A stretch of DNA of 64,000 nt from Collinsella intestinalis DSM 13280 (GTDB lineage: Bacteria; Actinomycetota; Coriobacteriia; Coriobacteriales; Coriobacteriaceae), in the NCBI RefSeq assembly GCF_000156175.1, contig NZ_GG692710.1, forward strand, positions 1,074,278 to 1,138,277, written 5' to 3'. The notes below the pieces were generated by a model that had not been told where the DNA came from, made no database searches, and was given only the letters and a program-made list of their open reading frames with translations. Each line of letters starts with the position of its first letter. Position 1 is the first letter of the stretch. A program made the translations under genes and the position numbers. Of this stretch, positions 60,371 to 64,000 are shown one piece after another.

Positions 60371-61648
60371 TTACTCGGAGTACTTGTTGCCCTCGCCGAA
60401 GGTGCCGGCGTCGACAATCCAGCCGTCCTTCATGATGACGTCCATGTTGTCAACGTTGAGGGTGTGGATGTCAGCGGCGACATCGCCGTTGACGACCAGC
60501 AGGTCGGCGCACTTACCGGCCTCGAGGGAACCGGTCTCGTCCTCGATGTGGCACATCTTGGCACCGTTCAAGGTGGCGCAGGTGATGGTCTCGACCGGGG
60601 TGAAGCCGATCTTGTCCACGAACTCGTACATCTCCTCGATGGAGCAAGTGCCGTAAGGAGTGACGAAGGAGAAGGAGTCGGAACCGATGGTCATCACGAC
60701 GCCGCGCTTCTTGGCCTCGCGCAGGCAGTCGTAGTTGCGCTGGAGCTCCTTCTCGACGAGGGTGCCCTCGTACTTGTCATGCAGCTCGGGCACGTAGACC
60801 GGCGGATAGGTGGAGTACCAGGTGGGCAGGAAGGCGATCGTCGGGGTGAAGAAGGTGCCCTGCTCGGCCATGAGGTCCATGGTGCGCTCGTCGATGTCGA
60901 AGCCGTGAATCAGCTGCTCGCAGCCAAAGCGGACGGAATCGTAGGCAGCGGCGTGATTGTTGTAGCAGTGGCTCCACACCGGGATGCCGACCAGCTTGGC
61001 CTCGTCGATGACGGCCTGGATCTCCTCGGAGCAGTAGTGCTGGTCGCGGCCGGAGTCCCAGCGCCAGATGCCACCGCCGGTAGCCCAGATCTTGATGGCG
61101 TCGGGGTTCTCACGCAGGCGGCGACGAACGGCCTTGCGCAGATCCCACGGACCGTCGACCTGGTCGCCCCAAGGATGGGACTCTTTGTTCTCGAGCTGGC
61201 TGCAGTGGTGGGAGTCACCGTGGCCGGCGGTGCGGCAGAAGCCGAGGCCGGTGGCGAGGACGCGAGGACCCTTGAAGACGCCCTTATCGATGCAGTCGCG
61301 AATCTGGATGCCGAAGCGGCCGATCTCGCACACGGTGGTCAGACCGTGGGTGAGGCAGTCGTAGGCCTGCTTGACGGCGACGGCCTGCTTCTCGAGGAGC
61401 GGCTGCATGACCCAGTCGGTGTCATCGTCGGTGAGGTTGCCGGAGAAGTGCAGGTGGGTGTCGATGAGGCCGGGCATGACGGTCTTACCGGTAGCGTCGA
61501 TGACCTCGTAGCCCTCAGGGGTGTCCTGGTGGGCGCCGGCGTACTCGATCTTGCCGTTCTCGTCGACGAGAACCAGGGAGTTCTCAACCGGATCGGCACC
61601 GGTGCCGTCGATGAGCTTGCCGCCGACGATTGCATACTTCTTACCCAT
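60371..61648 (-). CDS. Metal-dependent amidohydrolase (imidazolonepropionase/prolidase-like)
   Basis: A 425-residue TIM-barrel hydrolase of the COG1228 type. Metal ligands are visible: DTHLH (H65, H67), a likely carboxylated Lys in IKIWATGG, WSHCYN, LIHGFD and the catalytic Asp in TIGSDSF. Substrates in this family include N-acyl amino acids, dipeptides and cyclic ureides. AAGGAGG precedes the ATG. The APC permease 243 bp upstream in the same direction is probably its partner, feeding it an amino-acid derivative. Codon use is strongly optimised, suggesting high expression. Confidence 0.88.
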   Translation of the reverse strand: MGKKYAIVGGKLIDGTGADPVENSLVLVDENGKIEYAGAHQDTPEGYEVIDATGKTVMPGLIDTHLHFSGNLTDDDTDWVMQPLLEKQAVAVKQAYDCLTHGLTTVCEIGRFGIQIRDCIDKGVFKGPRVLATGLGFCRTAGHGDSHHCSQLENKESHPWGDQVDGPWDLRKAVRRRLRENPDAIKIWATGGGIWRWDSGRDQHYCSEEIQAVIDEAKLVGIPVWSHCYNNHAAAYDSVRFGCEQLIHGFDIDERTMDLMAEQGTFFTPTIAFLPTWYSTYPPVYVPELHDKYEGTLVEKELQRNYDCLREAKKRGVVMTIGSDSFSFVTPYGTCSIEEMYEFVDKIGFTPVETITCATLNGAKMCHIEDETGSLEAGKCADLLVVNGDVAADIHTLNVDNMDVIMKDGWIVDAGTFGEGNKYSE

Positions 61649-61891
61649 GTTGTTCCTCCTTATTGGAACGATGGATTGGCTAGTGGCACCCGACCGCGCG
61701 AGGTACGTGCGCGGCCGGGCATGCCGCAAGAGAGGAGAGACGCGGCGGATATGCCGCGATGGAACGCGGAGCTCGGTGCACTTTGTTCCATGGTGGGGTC
61801 GGCGCCGGGGCGCTCTCCCCTGGGGGTCGGTGTGGACCCCCGGAATGCGGCGGGCGCGTCGTGTCGTGCGCCCGCCGACGAAGGGGTTTCG

Positions 61892-63340
61892 CTACTTCTT
61901 GGCGCGAGCCTTGGTGGCGAACATGAGGATCAGGCCAACGACCAGCCAGCCGAGCACGATGGACCACTCAACCATGTTGAGGGAGGCCGGGCTGAAGGGC
62001 AGGACGAGCAGGCCGATGATGATGGCGCCGGCCAGGATGGCCAGGAGGATACCGAACTTGCCGCCGGGAACCTTGTAGGGACGAGGCAGGTCGGGCTCGG
62101 TGTAGCGCATCTTCAGGCACGCAAGGGCGACCATGGTGCAGGAGAGGATGAACGCCAGGGCGGACACGTTGGTCAGCGGGATGAGCATGTTCTTGCCCAG
62201 GAACGGACCGATGACGGTGATGACACCGAGGACCACGCAAGCGAGCTTGGGGGCGCCGGACTTCTCATCGACCTCGGCGAACTTCTCGGGGAGCTGACCC
62301 TTGCGGCCCATGGCGAGCATGATGCGGGAGGTAGCGCCGTAGAAGGAGTTCATGGGACCCATGGGCCCGAGGGTGGCGATGACGAGCATGGCCACGTACA
62401 GGATCATGTTGATGTTCTTCAGGCAGGCCAGAGCGGGAACGGGCTGAGCCACGAACTCGTTCCAGGGGAGGATGGTGCCGAAGGAGTAGATGCAGACCAT
62501 GTAGAAGCCACCGGCGGCCAGGAGGGCCAAGGTGATGATCTTGCCGAACTTGTTCCAGTTCAGACCCTCAGCGGCCTCCTCGGCCTGCTGCGGGATGGTG
62601 TCGAAGCCCGCGTAGAAGAACGGGGTCAGCACCAGGACCGAGACGATACCTGCGAGCAGGTTGGTGGACTCGGTCTCGGCGACACCGCCACCAGCGCCGG
62701 CGACCTGGGAGAACACAGGCATGGCGTTGTCGGGGGAGCCGGTCACGATGGAGACGCCCATGGCGAGCAGCATGCCGCAGAGCAGGGCCTTGGTGAGGAA
62801 GGCCTGCAGCTTGGCAGCGGAGCTGGCGCCGCGGAAGTTCAGGAAGACCACGTAGCTGGCGAAGGCGAGCGCGATCAGCGTCGGGAACAGGTAGACGTCT
62901 GCACCGAGGATGGTGTAGAGCTTGACGGCGCGGAGCCACTCAAGACCAGGCAGGCTGCCGAACATGTCCGAGACCAGCGTGGAGATGGCGATTGCCTCCC
63001 ACGGGCACAGGATGCCGTTGCCCAGAGCCAGGAACCAGCCGGTGATGTAGGACGCCGTGTGACCGAAGGTGCGGTCGACGTACTCCACGATACCGCCGGA
63101 AACCGGGATGGCGGCCGTAAGCTCGCCAAACACCGCTCCGATGGGCACCAAGGCGATGGCGCCCAAGAGGAATGCGATCATAGCGGGGACAGGACCGCCG
63201 CCAACGACCATCCAGTCGCCGACCTGCAGGACCCAACCGGTACCGATGATGGCGCCGAAGCCGATGGTAAAGAAGTTCCACAGCGACAGCGTCTTCTTCA
63301 TGCCGCCCTGATCGGCAGCAGAAGCGTTGGTTTCCGCCAT
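61892..63340 (-). CDS. APC-family amino acid permease
   Basis: A 482-residue transporter with about twelve helices of the LeuT fold. The broken first helix GFGAIIGTGWVLQVG, the PVSGGIVEYVDRTFG loop and FYAGFDTIPQQAEEA are typical of amino acid-polyamine-organocation permeases. The C-terminal cytoplasmic pattern EPDLPRPYKVPGGKFG is also standard. AAAGGAGG precedes the ATG. It is paired with the amidohydrolase, and both genes show highly expressed codon use. Confidence 0.92.
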   Translation of the reverse strand: MAETNASAADQGGMKKTLSLWNFFTIGFGAIIGTGWVLQVGDWMVVGGGPVPAMIAFLLGAIALVPIGAVFGELTAAIPVSGGIVEYVDRTFGHTASYITGWFLALGNGILCPWEAIAISTLVSDMFGSLPGLEWLRAVKLYTILGADVYLFPTLIALAFASYVVFLNFRGASSAAKLQAFLTKALLCGMLLAMGVSIVTGSPDNAMPVFSQVAGAGGGVAETESTNLLAGIVSVLVLTPFFYAGFDTIPQQAEEAAEGLNWNKFGKIITLALLAAGGFYMVCIYSFGTILPWNEFVAQPVPALACLKNINMILYVAMLVIATLGPMGPMNSFYGATSRIMLAMGRKGQLPEKFAEVDEKSGAPKLACVVLGVITVIGPFLGKNMLIPLTNVSALAFILSCTMVALACLKMRYTEPDLPRPYKVPGGKFGILLAILAGAIIIGLLVLPFSPASLNMVEWSIVLGWLVVGLILMFATKARAKK

Positions 63341-63759
63341 AGCGCGCCTCCTTTCTTTTGTTTGGGGCCGACGTGTCCACTCGTCGACCCGCCCCCTCGC
63401 GCTCACCGGTTTGGCGGGCGCCTTTTCCATGTCCTGAAGAATATTGCCAACCGATGTGAAGGTTTGCGGTCAGTCGACGTTCGGAATGTCATCGCAGACG
63501 AGCGGGCGCCGTTCTCCGACTAACGGTCGTTGCGCGAACGCGCGGCCGCGCCCGATTTTCCGCTCACCGCCCAAATCGACCAGTCGCGGAAGTGGGGCGC
63601 GCAACCACCAAAGTAGGTTATAAGGCGAGCGGCCCTTCGCAGCGCCCCGACCCGATCGCACCCGGACGGACAGATGCCCAGGTGTTTATATTTGGGCTGG
63701 TAGAATGTACTTCGTTTGTTTTCGATGGCGTTTGAGCCGTCTCGATCCAGGAGGCACCG
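63341..63759. other. Intergenic interval without a gene
   Basis: About 420 bp between the divergent APC permease and the right-edge gene. A TAGAAT box near 63701 may be the -10 of the right-edge gene. Nothing else recognisable was seen. Confidence 0.4.
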
Positions 63760-64000
63760 ATGGACGACCGATACCGCGGGGACGACCCCCGTCGCTCCGT
63801 GCGCCTTGCATCCTCCGCGAACAACGGGGCCACGCGCGACCGCGCTCCCCTGCCGCTCGGCGTCAACGAACGGACGCGCGGCGTGGGATCGCGCCCGATG
63901 AACGGCAACGGTGTTCGTCCGGGCAACGGCGCCGCCCCGCATCCCGAGTTCCGTCCTCCCGCGCGGGCAGCGGCCAACGCCCCCGCGTATCGCGGCCCCC
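63760..64000 (+). CDS. Start of an unidentified protein, cut by window edge
   Basis: Eighty codons are visible from ATG 63760, which follows CAGGAGGCACCG. The sequence (MDDRYRGDDPRRSVRLASS...) is rich in Arg, Pro, Asn, Gly and Ala and looks like a disordered cytoplasmic tail. In actinobacteria such tails often precede a membrane helix (for example LCP or penicillin-binding proteins), but no folded domain is in view, so no function is assigned. Confidence 0.6.
   Translation, partial: MDDRYRGDDPRRSVRLASSANNGATRDRAPLPLGVNERTRGVGSRPMNGNGVRPGNGAAPHPEFRPPARAAANAPAYRGP

Noticed and set aside
60218..63523. Open frame of 1,101 codons on the plus strand
   Set aside because: Spans the amidohydrolase and APC permease in antisense; Gly/Asp/Val-rich shadow caused by strong codon bias of those genes.

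Overview
The window looks like the chromosome of a high-GC, Gram-positive, gut-type actinobacterium, most likely a Coriobacteriia member (Collinsella-like). This is inferred from codon and GC style, an LPxTG surface protein, two LytS/LytTR pairs, a PTS sugar operon next to ECF-type vitamin uptake, and many GTG starts with strong Shine-Dalgarno sites. I see no phage, IS element, rRNA operon or CRISPR array. Most genes lie on the minus strand.

Layout. 1-4.9 kb: a DNA-maintenance run read leftwards (small membrane protein, rmuC, nth, then mfd cut by the window edge). 5.1-8.9 kb: a large wall-anchored protein with a transglutaminase-like core. 9.1-11.5 kb: rubrerythrin, an Fe-S-free MutY-like glycosylase, an Rrf2 regulator and tRNA-Asp. 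11.7-17.7 kb: a phosphoesterase, the first LytTR/LytS pair, a glycosyltransferase, QueT and a UMF1-type MFS protein. 17.8-21.5 kb: a heterodimeric ABC exporter with one degenerate ATP site. 22.2-24.6 kb: two tRNA-Leu genes, Ppx/GppA and an FtsB/DivIC-like protein. 24.8-26.6 kb: a TetR repressor divergent from an HsmA-like membrane gene across a clear operator. 26.6-33.6 kb: mazG, a YfcE phosphoesterase, larC-larB (nickel-pincer cofactor), an ArsC/Spx protein, a Gx-type membrane protein with ApbE, and murB.

33.8-37.6 kb is the most interesting stretch: an AT-richer island with an ABC exporter, a radical SAM/SPASM enzyme and two six-cysteine precursor peptides (62 and 67 aa) full of Cys-x3-Asp motifs, plus a 39-aa hydrophobic peptide behind a terminator. 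It reads as an uncharacterised ranthipeptide-type (radical thioether) RiPP locus.

37.8-41.0 kb: an FMN riboswitch controls RibU, a fused double EcfA ATPase and EcfT. 41.2-48.6 kb: a coiled-coil peptidoglycan hydrolase, GalE, a polyprenyl synthase, a perfect 30-bp inverted repeat, a VTT membrane protein and an OmpR-type two-component system. 49.1-54.0 kb: a PTS alpha-glucoside operon (EIIA, LicT antiterminator, EIICB, 6-phospho-glucosidase) with a readable promoter, RAT site and overlapping terminator. The operon is bracketed by two direct copies of a ~155-bp non-coding element. 54.4-64 kb: an unrecognised protein, a CNNM/CorC protein, a hemolysin III protein, a second LytTR/LytS pair with a Cys-rich insert, an amidohydrolase with an APC permease, and the start of a gene cut by the right edge.
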